Shown here: positions 34,312-43,575 of the stretch, one piece after another | Position numbering within the stretch: position 1 is the stretch's first letter | Layout of the letters: the number at the start of each line of letters is the position of its first letter | Assembly: GCA_963707145.1 (NCBI GenBank) | Contig: CAVPOQ010000001.1 | Location: forward strand, 62,001-126,000 | Source of the DNA: RPQJ01 sp963707145 | GTDB lineage: Bacteria > Pseudomonadota > Gammaproteobacteria > Steroidobacterales > Steroidobacteraceae | DNA length: 64,000 nt | Direction: 5' to 3' | Position numbers and translations under genes: made by a program | Notes under the pieces: model-generated | What the model was told of the DNA's origin: nothing | What the model saw: the letters and a program-made list of their open reading frames with translations, nothing else | The model's database searches: none

Positions 34312-35785
34312 GGCGAATCACGATCTGCCGGAGCTCGGCGTAGGGATTGTCTATTCGTCGGGACTCGAGCCATTGCTCGAGTCCGACCCCGGGCTCTTCG
34401 ACGTCGTCGAGATCGAGCCGCAGACGACCTGGCTCGAGAAGCCGGACCGGCCAGGAGAAATCCTGGTCCGGTCCGATGTCGATGAGCACCTTGCGAGCCT
34501 GCCGTTTCACAAGCTCGTTCACGGCATCGGGACGCCGATCGGTGGCGCCGTTGCCGGCAACCCGGCTCAGCTGCAGCTGCTGCGCGAGACGGTGAGCAAG
34601 CTCAAGGCGCCGTGGGCCAGTGAGCATCTCGCGTTCAATCTCACGCCCGGGTTCTTCACCGGATTCTTCCTGCCGCCGCGCCAGTCGCCCGCAGGCCTCG
34701 AACTGTATGCAGGCGCCATCGACCGATTCAGGGAGGCCGTAGGGGTTCCCGTCGCGATCGAGACCGGCGTGAACTACCTGCGTCCCCGGAGCGACGAGAT
34801 CCCGGACGGCGAGTTCGTTGCCGAACTGGTGGAACGGGGGGACTGCGGGATCCTGCTCGATCTGCACAACATCTACGCGAACGAACGCAATGGACGGCAG
34901 ACCGTTGCGCAGTTCCTGGACCAGATTCCCCTCGATCGAGTCTGGGAGATCCACCTCGCGGGTGGCTTCGAGATGGAAGGCTACTGGCTGGATGCCCACT
35001 CGGGCGCCATCCCGGACTCCCTGTTCGCAATGTCGCAGGAGATCATTCCGCGGCTGCCGAATCTCAAGGCGATCGTGTTCGAGGTCTTCAGCTCGTTCCT
35101 GCCTGCGTTCGGACTCGATGGGGTGCGCGCGGAGATGCACCGGCTGCGGGAGCTGTGGGAACTGCGCAGGCCGGCGCTTGCGGCCCCGCGACCTTGGCGG
35201 CGGCACGCGCAGCAGGTTGTCTTTGCGAACGGTCCAGGCGTCGCGGAGTGGGAGCGTACGCTCGGCGGCCTTGCGATCGGTCGCCGTGCCGAAACGCCGC
35301 TGGGCCGGGAGCTGGGATCGGACGACGGCGTGCAGTTGATGCAGGCATTGATCCGGGAGTTTCGCGCCTCGATGGTCGTGGGCGTCTACCGTCTCAGCTG
35401 TCGCCTGATGATGCTGGCCCTGACCCCCGACGTCTTTCGCGCGATTCTCGAGGACTTCTGGACGCGCGAGCCGCCCAGGCAATACGCGTCGTCGGAGGCG
35501 GAGGCGTTCATGGCCTACCTTCGGGCCCAGAACCTGCGCCTGCCGCAACTCGCGAAGATCGTGGAGTTCGAGAAGGCGGCGATGGACACGTTGATCGACG
35601 GCCAATCGCGAGTCGTGCAGTTCTCGTCCGATCCCTTCCCGCTGCTTCGGGCGCTCACTGACGGACGGCTGCCCGACGTCATTCCCGAGGAAGGCGACTA
35701 CGAGATCGAGCTGAAGGCCGAGGGACCGGTCACCGCAACCGGTGTCGACCTCGAATACGTGCGCGGCGCGTTTCCGTTTCACTGA
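34277..35785 (+). CDS. MNIO (DUF692) iron enzyme fused to a C-terminal partner-like domain
   Basis: About 502 residues. The N-terminal ~285 residues form a TIM-barrel of the multinuclear non-haem iron oxidative enzyme family (DUF692; relatives MbnB, TglH): LGVGIVYSSGLEPLL, FHKLVHGIGTPIGG, WASEHLAF, VAIETGVNYL, ILLDLHNIYANERNGRQ, VWEIHLAGGFEMEGYW, DAHSGAIPDSL and IVFEVFSSFL, supplying the His, Glu and Asp iron ligands. The C-terminal ~190 residues (LMQALIREFRASMVVGVYRL ... LPQLAKIVEFEKAAMDTLID) resemble the HvfC/DUF2063-type partner proteins usually encoded separately. Starts are ATG 34277 or 34253, both overlapping the upstream gene. It is convergent with the TIR-WD40 gene. Confidence 0.85.
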   Translation: MRSSKPNSTEGEANHDLPELGVGIVYSSGLEPLLESDPGLFDVVEIEPQTTWLEKPDRPGEILVRSDVDEHLASLPFHKLVHGIGTPIGGAVAGNPAQLQLLRETVSKLKAPWASEHLAFNLTPGFFTGFFLPPRQSPAGLELYAGAIDRFREAVGVPVAIETGVNYLRPRSDEIPDGEFVAELVERGDCGILLDLHNIYANERNGRQTVAQFLDQIPLDRVWEIHLAGGFEMEGYWLDAHSGAIPDSLFAMSQEIIPRLPNLKAIVFEVFSSFLPAFGLDGVRAEMHRLRELWELRRPALAAPRPWRRHAQQVVFANGPGVAEWERTLGGLAIGRRAETPLGRELGSDDGVQLMQALIREFRASMVVGVYRLSCRLMMLALTPDVFRAILEDFWTREPPRQYASSEAEAFMAYLRAQNLRLPQLAKIVEFEKAAMDTLIDGQSRVVQFSSDPFPLLRALTDGRLPDVIPEEGDYEIELKAEGPVTATGVDLEYVRGAFPFH

Positions 35786-35842
35786 ACCGGGCGTGTCCGT
35801 CGCCTCGTTGCAGTTTGCGTGCGATGGCCGGCCCTGGAAGCC

Positions 35843-38800
35843 TCAGCGCGACGCCGCCGATGCGAGCGGGGCCGGCAGTGCCAGGGCGCCGGGGTCGGCG
35901 GGCAAGGCCCGGCACGTCGCCCGATAGGGACGCTCGCCGAGGTAACGCGCCCATTCGTCAGCGTCGAGATTGCGCGTCAGGCGGCGGCAGGCTTCGTCGC
36001 GGAGGTCCTCGCTGCGCCAAAGCCACAGCGCAACGTTGCCGTCAGCGCTGCCGGTGAGCAGTCGCCGACCGTCGGGGCTGAAGGCATAGTCCCTGAAGCC
36101 GGCCTCAGCCTCGATCTGGCTCAGCAGGCTGCCGGCCGGCACGCTCCAGACGCGGATCTGGCTACCGGTGCGCGTGGCCAGCACGTCACCGCGCGCGCTC
36201 AGGCGCACACCCTGGATGTCGGTCTCGTGGCGCAGGGTGGCCGTGAGCCGGCCATCGCTCAACTGCCAGACCCTGAGTTCACGCGCCTGGTCGCCGAACG
36301 AATCGCCCACGGTGAACAGGTGCCGACCGTCGGCGCTGAACTGCAGCCAGGTCAGCGAGCGATCCTCGGCAAGCCGCAGCGTACGCCGCGCAGTGGCGAC
36401 GTCGAATAGATCCACGTGCAGGCGCCACGGCGAATCCTCGTCGTCACGCTGCCTGCCGCTCACGGCGAGCAGCGCACCGTCCGGTGACAGTGCGAATTCG
36501 GGTCGGTGATCGATTGAGATCCGACCCGTCTCGTGCAGCGAGGGCAGCGAGTGGACGCGGATCGTACCCACGCCGCGCGCGTCCTGATGCAGAGTCGCGA
36601 TGTGCTTGCCTCCGCCGTCGAAGACGATTGCCCAAGGATCGGCGTCGTCCTGCACAGGCAGCGCCTGACCGCCGACGTTCTGCCAGACCTGCAGGCGGCG
36701 GCGCTGGCGATCCCGTGCCGCGACGTAGCGCGTGCCGATGACCACGTCCGTCGCATCGCCCACGCCGGCGAGTGCCACCGGCAACAGACCGTGCTGCAGA
36801 TCGAGCAGGCTCACGGCCGGGCTGCGGGCCCGCACGACAAGGTAGCGCCCATCGTCGCTGAAGACGAGCCGGTCGGCGCCGTACAGGCCATCGCGCCTGC
36901 CCAGCAACTCGCCGGCAGTCGACCAGAGGCGCAACTCGCCCTGGTCGTCGACGCTGGCCAGGCGCCGACCGTCGGCCGCGATCGCGACCGCATTGACGGC
37001 GTAGATCGTGCCGCCGGAGTCAGTTCCGCCGTGGCTGATCGCGAGCACCTGGTCGCCGCTGCTGAGGCGCCACAGTTCGACCGAACCGTCCGATCCGCCC
37101 GACGCGACCAGCCGGCCCTGCGGTGCAAAGGCCACGCTCTCCGAGCCGCCGGTGTGCACCGCACGCAACCGCTCGCGGCCCGAAGGCAGATCCCACAGCC
37201 GCGCCGTGCCGTCGGACGAGCCGGTGAGCAGCTGGGTGCCGTCCGTGCTGAACGCCAGCGCCTGCACCGGCGCCTGGTGCGGCAGGCGAGTCGCTTCCTG
37301 GCCGTTGCCGAGATCCCAGACCCGCGCCGTGCCGTCACGCCCGGCGCTGGCGAGCCACGCGCCGTCGGCGCTGAAGGCGACCTGGTCGATCCACTTGAAG
37401 TGTTCGGGTTGGCCGTCCTGGCGTCGGCCGAGGTGGGTCGCCTCGAACAATCGGCGGCCGCTCGCCACGTCGAAGACGCCCGCGCGATCGCCACTGGCGG
37501 TGGCCAGTCGGGTGCTGTCGGAGCTGAAGGCCAGGCCCAGGCCGGCGCTGCCCCAGCACCAGCGGCGCGGTGGCTGCGCGGCAGGACCCAGTTCGAGCAG
37601 GTGCACGCAGGCGCCGGTGTCGATGCCGGCAAGATGCCTGCCGTCGGGACTGAACAGCACCGCCCGCATCTCCTCGTCGCCCTCGACGCGCTGAAGCAGA
37701 GCGCCGTCGGCGAGGTTCCAGAGTCGCGCGCTGCCGTCGCGGCTGCCGGTGGCGAGCCACGGCCGCTGCGGGTGGAATGCCACGCTGACGACACTGTCGT
37801 CGTGCACGAGTCGCGCAGTCTCGCGGCCGGTGGCGGTGTCCCACAGGCGGGCAGTGTGATCGTTGCTGCCGGTGGCGAGCAGGCGGCCGTCGGCGCTGAA
37901 CGCCAGGGCGAGCACTTCGGCATCGACGCCCGGAGCCTTCCAGCTGAAGCCGCCGCCCGGGACCTCCGCCACGCCACCCGGCGCGGCGTCGTGCGCCAGC
38001 GTGGCCACGCTGCGGCGCGCACCCACGTCGACCAGCTCGGCCGTGCCGTCCTCGCGCGCAACTGCCAGCCGTGCGCCATCGGGGCTGAATCCAAGCGCGC
38101 GCACGCGGCCTCGCTCCGGTGCGCTGGCGTGGCTCGACGACCACGCCACCTGCGGCAGCAGCGTGAGCGCGGCGCGCAGCGCCTGGTTGCCTTCGAACGA
38201 GGGGTGCCTGTCGACCGACTCGAGTGCCAGCAGCACCGCCAGCGGCAGACGGTCCGGGTTCTGGCGCAGCACCAGGCTGGACTGCGCCGCCAGCTGCCTC
38301 GCCAGCGCGATGCGGCCCTGTTCCACCGCTTCCGCCCGCTCGGCCTGCGCGAGTCGGCGCTGCTGTACCGCGATCAGCGCCGCGATCGACGACGCCAGCG
38401 TCAGCGCAACCAGCCCGGCCACCGCCGATCGTGCCAGCCGCCTGGTGCGCGCGAGCTGGCGCACGTCCTCGCCGTCGAGCAGGTCCTTGTCCTTGCCGTG
38501 GATGGGCGCGGCAAGGTCGAGCACTGCGGAGCGAAACGCCGGGTGCTCGAGCGTGAGGCGGGAATCGGCGTGTGCCCAGCGCAGGTCGACATGCTTGGGT
38601 TCGTCGTCGAAGCGGCCCGCCAGGCCTCCGGGCAGGGCGTCGGTGCGCGACCAGTCGAAGTCGCGCCCGTTCTCGTTCCAGTGCAGCTCCCCGGCGCTCT
38701 GCACGATCAGCAGTTGCGCGGCACCGCGGTGGGTCAGCCACCAGTCCAGCTCCCGGGCCACCCACTTGGAGCGCGCGGCTGCGGGGGAGGCCATCAGGAC

Positions 38801-39001
38801 CAGGAAACGCGACTGCGACAGGGCCGCTTCGATCGACGGCCAGAGGCCGGGTTCGGCCGCCAGATTGGTCTCGTCGCGGAACACCCGCAGTGCGCGCAGC
38901 ACGTACCAGGGCTTGGCCAGTCGGTGCAGCCCCGTCTGCAATGCCGGCGCCAGCACGCCATCGGCGGCGTGGCTGTAGGAGATGAACGCGTCGTACTTCA
39001 C
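35843..39001 (-). CDS. TIR-transmembrane-WD40 repeat protein
   Basis: A 1,052-residue protein. Residues 1-150 are a TIR domain (MKYDAFISYSHAADG; LWPSIEAALSQSRFLVLMAS; KWVARELDWWL, in which Glu84 is at the position of the NADase catalytic Glu). A linker (KDKDLLDGEDVRQLARTRRL) and a membrane helix (about 193-213, AGLVALTLASSIAALIAV) follow, then a helical coiled segment rich in Ala/Glu/Arg and about 14 WD40 blades from residue 300 onward, several with the GFSPDG/AFSADGxxLATGS signature. Prokaryotic TIR domains often cleave NAD+ in defence or signalling; the WD40 propellers would be the sensor. No partner such as a STAND ATPase is visible. Convergent with the MNIO gene. Confidence 0.88.
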   Translation of the reverse strand: MKYDAFISYSHAADGVLAPALQTGLHRLAKPWYVLRALRVFRDETNLAAEPGLWPSIEAALSQSRFLVLMASPAAARSKWVARELDWWLTHRGAAQLLIVQSAGELHWNENGRDFDWSRTDALPGGLAGRFDDEPKHVDLRWAHADSRLTLEHPAFRSAVLDLAAPIHGKDKDLLDGEDVRQLARTRRLARSAVAGLVALTLASSIAALIAVQQRRLAQAERAEAVEQGRIALARQLAAQSSLVLRQNPDRLPLAVLLALESVDRHPSFEGNQALRAALTLLPQVAWSSSHASAPERGRVRALGFSPDGARLAVAREDGTAELVDVGARRSVATLAHDAAPGGVAEVPGGGFSWKAPGVDAEVLALAFSADGRLLATGSNDHTARLWDTATGRETARLVHDDSVVSVAFHPQRPWLATGSRDGSARLWNLADGALLQRVEGDEEMRAVLFSPDGRHLAGIDTGACVHLLELGPAAQPPRRWCWGSAGLGLAFSSDSTRLATASGDRAGVFDVASGRRLFEATHLGRRQDGQPEHFKWIDQVAFSADGAWLASAGRDGTARVWDLGNGQEATRLPHQAPVQALAFSTDGTQLLTGSSDGTARLWDLPSGRERLRAVHTGGSESVAFAPQGRLVASGGSDGSVELWRLSSGDQVLAISHGGTDSGGTIYAVNAVAIAADGRRLASVDDQGELRLWSTAGELLGRRDGLYGADRLVFSDDGRYLVVRARSPAVSLLDLQHGLLPVALAGVGDATDVVIGTRYVAARDRQRRRLQVWQNVGGQALPVQDDADPWAIVFDGGGKHIATLHQDARGVGTIRVHSLPSLHETGRISIDHRPEFALSPDGALLAVSGRQRDDEDSPWRLHVDLFDVATARRTLRLAEDRSLTWLQFSADGRHLFTVGDSFGDQARELRVWQLSDGRLTATLRHETDIQGVRLSARGDVLATRTGSQIRVWSVPAGSLLSQIEAEAGFRDYAFSPDGRRLLTGSADGNVALWLWRSEDLRDEACRRLTRNLDADEWARYLGERPYRATCRALPADPGALALPAPLASAASR

Positions 39002-39085
39002 TTTGGCCGTGGCTTGCGTGGGCTGCCGATGCGCAGCGCAGACCGTTCGTGGCGCCGGGGTGCGGCTTGCGCCGCGACGCGCGTG

Positions 39086-39688
39086 TTACTGGGCGGAGCC
39101 TGTCTTCATCCGCGCGATCGCCTCGCCCAGCTGAGCGACGTCCGTGACTTCGACGGCGCGCGCAGCGCCCTGGCCCGGGCCGATCACGAAGATCAACGGG
39201 ACGTACTCGAGGTGGATCTGCTGTCCCAGGTCGAAGTCGGCCTGCACCAGTGCCTGCAGCGTTCCGTCGGGATCCACGTCCGGGGGCAGCTGCAACTGGT
39301 GGTCCCGGGCAAACTGCTCCCCGAACTGCCGCAAGTTGTCGGGGGTGATGTCCTTCTGGTTGCGGAAGACGAAGCTGCGAAACTCGGCGCCCAGGGCCGG
39401 CGACTGCAGCGTGAAGTAACGCGCCAGCACCGCCGCGGGGAAGGCCCATGCATGACGGGGAATCGGGAAATCGTGAATCACCAGCGGTACGTCGCTGGCC
39501 TCGGCGGCCTCGAGCAACCCGGGGTGAGTCCTCGCGCAGTCCGGACACTGCAGATCCTCGAACACGACGATCGCGACCGTCGCGCCCGCCGGCAGGGTCA
39601 GTTGCGAGCCGTCCGCCGCGCCAAATGCAGACGAGCAGAAGCCGAGGAGTCCCATCGCGAGGAGGGCGGCTGCGTGTCGAATGTTCAT
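39086..39688 (-). CDS. Periplasmic DsbA-like thioredoxin-fold protein
   Basis: A 200-residue exported protein (signal MNIRHAAALLAMGLLGFCSS, cleaved near AFGAAD) with a thioredoxin fold and the active site FEDLQCPDCARTHPG (CPDC, about residue 47). The later cis-Pro loop is LEYVPLIFVIG. It resembles the DsbA/DsbG-like thioredoxins (Thioredoxin_4 group) that handle disulfides. No DsbB is near. It lies 84 nt from the TIR-WD40 gene on the same strand and may be co-transcribed, but a functional link is speculative. Confidence 0.82.
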   Translation of the reverse strand: MNIRHAAALLAMGLLGFCSSAFGAADGSQLTLPAGATVAIVVFEDLQCPDCARTHPGLLEAAEASDVPLVIHDFPIPRHAWAFPAAVLARYFTLQSPALGAEFRSFVFRNQKDITPDNLRQFGEQFARDHQLQLPPDVDPDGTLQALVQADFDLGQQIHLEYVPLIFVIGPGQGAARAVEVTDVAQLGEAIARMKTGSAQ

Positions 39689-39823
39689 GGGACCATCCAG
39701 AGGGGCGGCGGTGTCGGTCGAAACGATTCAGGGCAGAGAATACCGCGCCGACGCTGCCCAGGCACCGGCTGGCGGCTATCCATGGCGTAGCATGGCGACG
39801 TCCTGCCGGACGGGGGAGTCGAC

Positions 39824-40594
39824 ATGCCGCTGACGGAGAAGCAATGGGCGTCGTTCGCGCGCGACCTGCAGCGCGCGCTCGTACGGGTGGCGCCTGACTG
39901 GGCCGACTCCAACGCGCACGATCCCGGCATCACGGTCCTGGAGGTGCTCAGCTACGCGATCACCGCCCTGCAGCAGCGCGGCGGTGTGCTGGACGACCGT
40001 GCGCGCGGGCTCGCGCGGAGCGTGGCCGAGCGAGCGACTGCGCTGGCATCGGCGGACGACGCCAACGACGACTGCGGCCCCGGCCTGCAGCGCGTGAACT
40101 ACGCCTACGGAATGGTGCTCGGAGTCGACGACTTCAACGCCGAGCAGGACTACTTCCGCAGGCGGTTGCAGCGGCACAACCGCCTGCTGCACGGCGCAGG
40201 CATCGCGATCGGTCTGGAGGTCAGTGCCGCGCACGACTCCACGGCAAGCCGAATCACGGTCGCGCCCGGCCTTGCCCTGGACCCGGCAGGCAACGAGATA
40301 CTCGTCGAGCATCCGGTCTGCGTTGCGCTGCCAGCGCAAGGGACCCACCTGTTCGTGCTGCTGCGCTATGTGGAGCGTCCATGCAGACTGGTACCGGTCG
40401 CCGCGACTGCGCCGGTCGATGCATCCGAAGGCGGCTCGGGAATGCAGCCGACGCGAATCGTGGAGACCTTCGGAATTGCTCTGGCCGAGGCGACGATCGC
40501 GGCGGACGCGGTCACCATCGCCAGGCTTCGACAGGTGCGTGGTCGCTGGCGGGTGGATGCCCGCTTCGCGGCCGCGCGCCTCGGTAAGCGCTAG
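39824..40594 (+). CDS. Baseplate-like orphan protein (contractile injection system-related)
   Basis: A 256-residue protein. The N-terminal 45 residues (WADSNAHDPGITVLEVLSYA, then ITALQQR) match the DPGIT-L-E-L start of gpJ/baseplate proteins of phage tails, T6SS and extracellular contractile injection systems. The middle (GLQRVNYAYGMVLGVDDFNA, EQDYFRRRLQRHNRLLHGAG) matches uncharacterised proteins that I associate with such injection-system loci, and it ends in a beta-rich region (ITVAPGLALDPAGNEILVEH). No sheath, tube, spike or AAA+ gene lies in the window, so it is an orphan or a component acting in trans. Confidence 0.6.
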   Translation: MPLTEKQWASFARDLQRALVRVAPDWADSNAHDPGITVLEVLSYAITALQQRGGVLDDRARGLARSVAERATALASADDANDDCGPGLQRVNYAYGMVLGVDDFNAEQDYFRRRLQRHNRLLHGAGIAIGLEVSAAHDSTASRITVAPGLALDPAGNEILVEHPVCVALPAQGTHLFVLLRYVERPCRLVPVAATAPVDASEGGSGMQPTRIVETFGIALAEATIAADAVTIARLRQVRGRWRVDARFAAARLGKR

Positions 40595-40665
40595 GCGAGT
40601 GGCGGAAGCCTGCGGACTTCGTTCGCGGCACTGCGCAGACGGCACGGTCGAGGGGGAGTAAGCAC

Positions 40666-41337
40666 ATGAATACAGCACTGATTACCGGCGCGGCAGGTGG
40701 CATCGGCCGCGAGCTGGCGCGCCAGCTGGCGGCACGTGGCACGAGGTCATTGCAGTCTGCCGCAAGCCGAGTGCGGAGCTCGCGCAGCTGCCGGTGCGCG
40801 TCGAGGCGGGTATCGACATTGCGACCGATGCGGGCTGCGCCGCGCTCGCCGCGCGAGTGGCCGGCGTGCCGCTCGACCTGGTCATCCACAACGCCGGTGT
40901 GCTCTCGCAGGAGTCGCTCGATGCGCTGGATGCCGATGCGCTCGGGCGCATCCGCCTGCAGTTCGAGGTCAACGCGCTCGCGCCGCTGCGCCTGACCGCT
41001 CTGCTGGCACCGCAGCTCGCCAGCGGGTGCCAGGCTGGTGCTGATCACGAGCCGCATGGGCTCGATCACGGACAATACGTCCGGTGGCTACTACGGTTAT
41101 CGCATGTCGAAGGCGGCACTGAACGCCGCCGGCCGTTCACTCGCGCACGACCTCGCCCCGCGGGGCGTGGCGGTCGCGATCCTGCACCCGGGCTTCGTGC
41201 AGACCCCGATGACCGGGGGGCGTGGCGACGTCGACGCCGCCACGGCCGCCCGCAATCTGCTCGCACGCATCGACGAACTCACGCCCGCGACCAGCGGCCG
41301 TTTCCTGCACGCCAACGGCGCGCCGCTTCCCTGGTAG
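40666..41337 (+). CDS. Short-chain dehydrogenase/reductase, two frameshifts
   Basis: When joined, about 223 residues of an SDR: TGAAGGIGRELARQLAARG (NAD(P)-binding TGxxxGIG), LDLVIHNAGVLSQESLD (NAG motif), LITSRMGSITDNTSGGYYGY followed by RMSKAALN (Ser, Tyr-x3-Lys), and VAILHPGFVQTPMTGG. The frame breaks near 40745 (ggcac, probably ggccac) and near 41029 (agcgggtgcc, probably agcggtgcc). Correcting both gives a continuous protein. Both are homopolymer changes, so sequencing error is likely. It belongs to the small carbonyl-reductase-like SDRs; substrate unknown. Confidence 0.8.
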
Positions 41338-41354
41338 CCGCCAACTGGTAGCCG

Positions 41355-43409
41355 CTAGTTCCTGCCAGCGGGCCGGGTCCAGAGATCCAGCCAGTCGAGC
41401 ACGGTGTCGTGCCAGAGGATGCTGTTCGCCGGCTTGAGCACCCAGTGGTTCTCGTCCGGGAAATAGAGGAACTTGCTCGGAATTCCCATGCGCTGCAGCG
41501 CGGTGAACGTGGCAAAACCGCCGGTGTCGACGACGCGGTAGTCCTTGCCGCCGTGGATCACGAGGGTCGGCGTCTTCCAGTTCTTCACGAAGTCGACCGG
41601 GTTCTGCTTCGCGTAGCCCTCCGGGTTCTCCCAGGGCGTGCCGCCGTGCTCCCACTCCGGGAACCACAGTTCCTCGGTGGCGAAGTACGCGAACCGCTCG
41701 TCGAGATTGCCGTCGTGCACGACCAGGCACCGGAAGCGGTCGGGCCAGTTGCCGGCAATCCAGTTGATCATGTATCCGCCGTAGCTGGCCCCCAGCGCCG
41801 CGACGCGGCTGCCGTCCATCCACGGGTACTTCCCGAGCGCCGCATCGAGCCCCTTCTGGAGATCCTCGAACGGCTTGCCGCCCCAGTCGCCGTTGATCGC
41901 GTCGGTGAACGCCTGCCCATATCCCGTCGAGCCGTGGAAGTCGACCATGATGGTCGCGTAGCCGCGGCCCGCATAGACCTGTGGATTCCAGCGGTAGTGG
42001 AAGTCGTTGGCCCACGAGCCCTGCGGTCCGCCGTGGATCAGGAACGCCACCGGGTACTTCCGTGCCGGATCGAAGTCCACGGGCTTGACGAGCCACGCGT
42101 GCACGGTGTCGCCGTTCGCTCCCTTGAAGGAGAACTGCTCCGTTTCGCCGATGCGAACCGACGCCAGCCGCTGGTCGTTGATGCCGGTGAGCCGCTTCGC
42201 GTCGCCGCCGCCGGCGTCGATCGTGAAGATCTCCGCCGGACTGCGCATCGAGTCGTGCAGGTAGACGACGCGCCTGCCACTGGGCTGCGGCGCGACGACG
42301 TGCCCCTTGCCGACCACCGTGCGCACCTTGCCGGTCGAGGCATCGACGGCGAACAGCGCGTGGTTCCCGACGTCGTCGGCCGTCACGAAGATCTCCTTGC
42401 CGTCCGGCGACCAGGCGAGGTCGCCCACCGAGCGGTCCCAGCCCTCGGTCAGCACGCGATCGGGGCCATCCGGCCAGGCGCGGAGCACGATGCGGAAACG
42501 GTCCGCCTCGTAGCCCGGGCGCTTCATGGCCGCGTACGCGAGCGTCCTGCCGTCGGGCGAGAACGCCGGGTATGCGTCCCATGCCTTGTTCGACGCCGTG
42601 AGGTTGCGCGGCGCGGCGCTGCCGTCGATCGGCGCGACGAACAGGTCGAAGTTCGTCGACCACGCTTCCTCGCGCCCTGCATCGCGCGCGCCGAACACGA
42701 CTGCGCTGCCGTCCCGCGTGAACGTGTATTCCTCGCTCCCGCCGAACGGCTTCGACGGCGAGTCGGCATCCATGGCCTTCATCAGGTCGACCGGTTCCCC
42801 GCCCGACACCGGCACGACGAAGACGTGCGAACGCCGGCCGTCGGCCCAGGTGTCCCAATGCCGGAAGAACAGCCGGTCGTAGATCTTGCCGGTCGCTTTC
42901 GACGCGGCATCGTCGGTCATGCGCTGCTTCGTCTCGGCCGGCGTGGTGCCGGGGAACACCTCCATCGCCAGAGCGAGCTTCGTTCCGTCGGGCGAGAGCA
43001 GGAAGCTGCCGACGTCGAGGGGCAGCGAGGTCACCGGCTGCGCCGCCCCCCCGTCGAGCGACTGCCTCCAGACCTGCGACGATCCGCCGCGCGTCGACAG
43101 GAAGTAGATCGTCCGGCCGTCCGGGGACCACGTTCCGTTGGTGTCGGAGGCATCATCACGCGTCAGCTGGCGCGGCTGCGAGCCGTCGGTGCCAACGAGC
43201 CACAGGTCCGTGCGGCGCTTGTTGGCGTCGAGGTCGAGCGAAGACACCGTGAAGACGATCTGCCTGCCGTCGGGGGACACCCTCGGATCCGCGAGCCGGT
43301 CGAATGCGACGAGATCGCGCACGCCGAACGGGCGGGTGTCGTTCGCTGCCGCAGCGGCGACCGACGCGGTGCCGAGGGCCAGGCCTGCGGCGGCCAGGAT
43401 GAAGCGCAT
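41355..43409 (-). CDS. S9-family prolyl oligopeptidase-like serine peptidase
   Basis: A 684-residue exported peptidase: signal peptide MRFILAAAGLALGTASVAAA, a seven-bladed beta-propeller with TolB-like repeats (SPDGRQIVFTVSSLD, WSPDGRTIYFLSTRGG and others), and a C-terminal alpha/beta-hydrolase domain (FLIHGGPQGSWANDFHYRWN). The nucleophile Ser is in GASYGGYMINW and the catalytic His in FPDENHWVLKP. This is the dipeptidyl/acylaminoacyl peptidase branch (DPP4/S9C) that cleaves peptides in the periplasm. The ATG at 43409 gives the signal peptide; the longer frame upstream is spurious. Confidence 0.92.
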   Translation of the reverse strand: MRFILAAAGLALGTASVAAAAANDTRPFGVRDLVAFDRLADPRVSPDGRQIVFTVSSLDLDANKRRTDLWLVGTDGSQPRQLTRDDASDTNGTWSPDGRTIYFLSTRGGSSQVWRQSLDGGAAQPVTSLPLDVGSFLLSPDGTKLALAMEVFPGTTPAETKQRMTDDAASKATGKIYDRLFFRHWDTWADGRRSHVFVVPVSGGEPVDLMKAMDADSPSKPFGGSEEYTFTRDGSAVVFGARDAGREEAWSTNFDLFVAPIDGSAAPRNLTASNKAWDAYPAFSPDGRTLAYAAMKRPGYEADRFRIVLRAWPDGPDRVLTEGWDRSVGDLAWSPDGKEIFVTADDVGNHALFAVDASTGKVRTVVGKGHVVAPQPSGRRVVYLHDSMRSPAEIFTIDAGGGDAKRLTGINDQRLASVRIGETEQFSFKGANGDTVHAWLVKPVDFDPARKYPVAFLIHGGPQGSWANDFHYRWNPQVYAGRGYATIMVDFHGSTGYGQAFTDAINGDWGGKPFEDLQKGLDAALGKYPWMDGSRVAALGASYGGYMINWIAGNWPDRFRCLVVHDGNLDERFAYFATEELWFPEWEHGGTPWENPEGYAKQNPVDFVKNWKTPTLVIHGGKDYRVVDTGGFATFTALQRMGIPSKFLYFPDENHWVLKPANSILWHDTVLDWLDLWTRPAGRN

Positions 43410-43575
43410 GGTGAGGATCTCCGGCGTCACGGGTTGTCGAGATGCCGCGAAGTCTACAACTCCGTGCGAACGCCCGCCGGCCACGCGGCATCGCGGGCCG
43501 ACACTTGCGGGCTTGCCGGCCACTCACGGCGAGCTACCATGCCGATGTCGGGGCGTTGCGGTCACGGAGGTGTCT

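Noticed and set aside
36533..39790. A 1,085-residue open frame antisense to the TIR-WD40 gene
   Set aside because: Its repetitive composition reflects the WD40 repeats on the other strand; no family resemblance.
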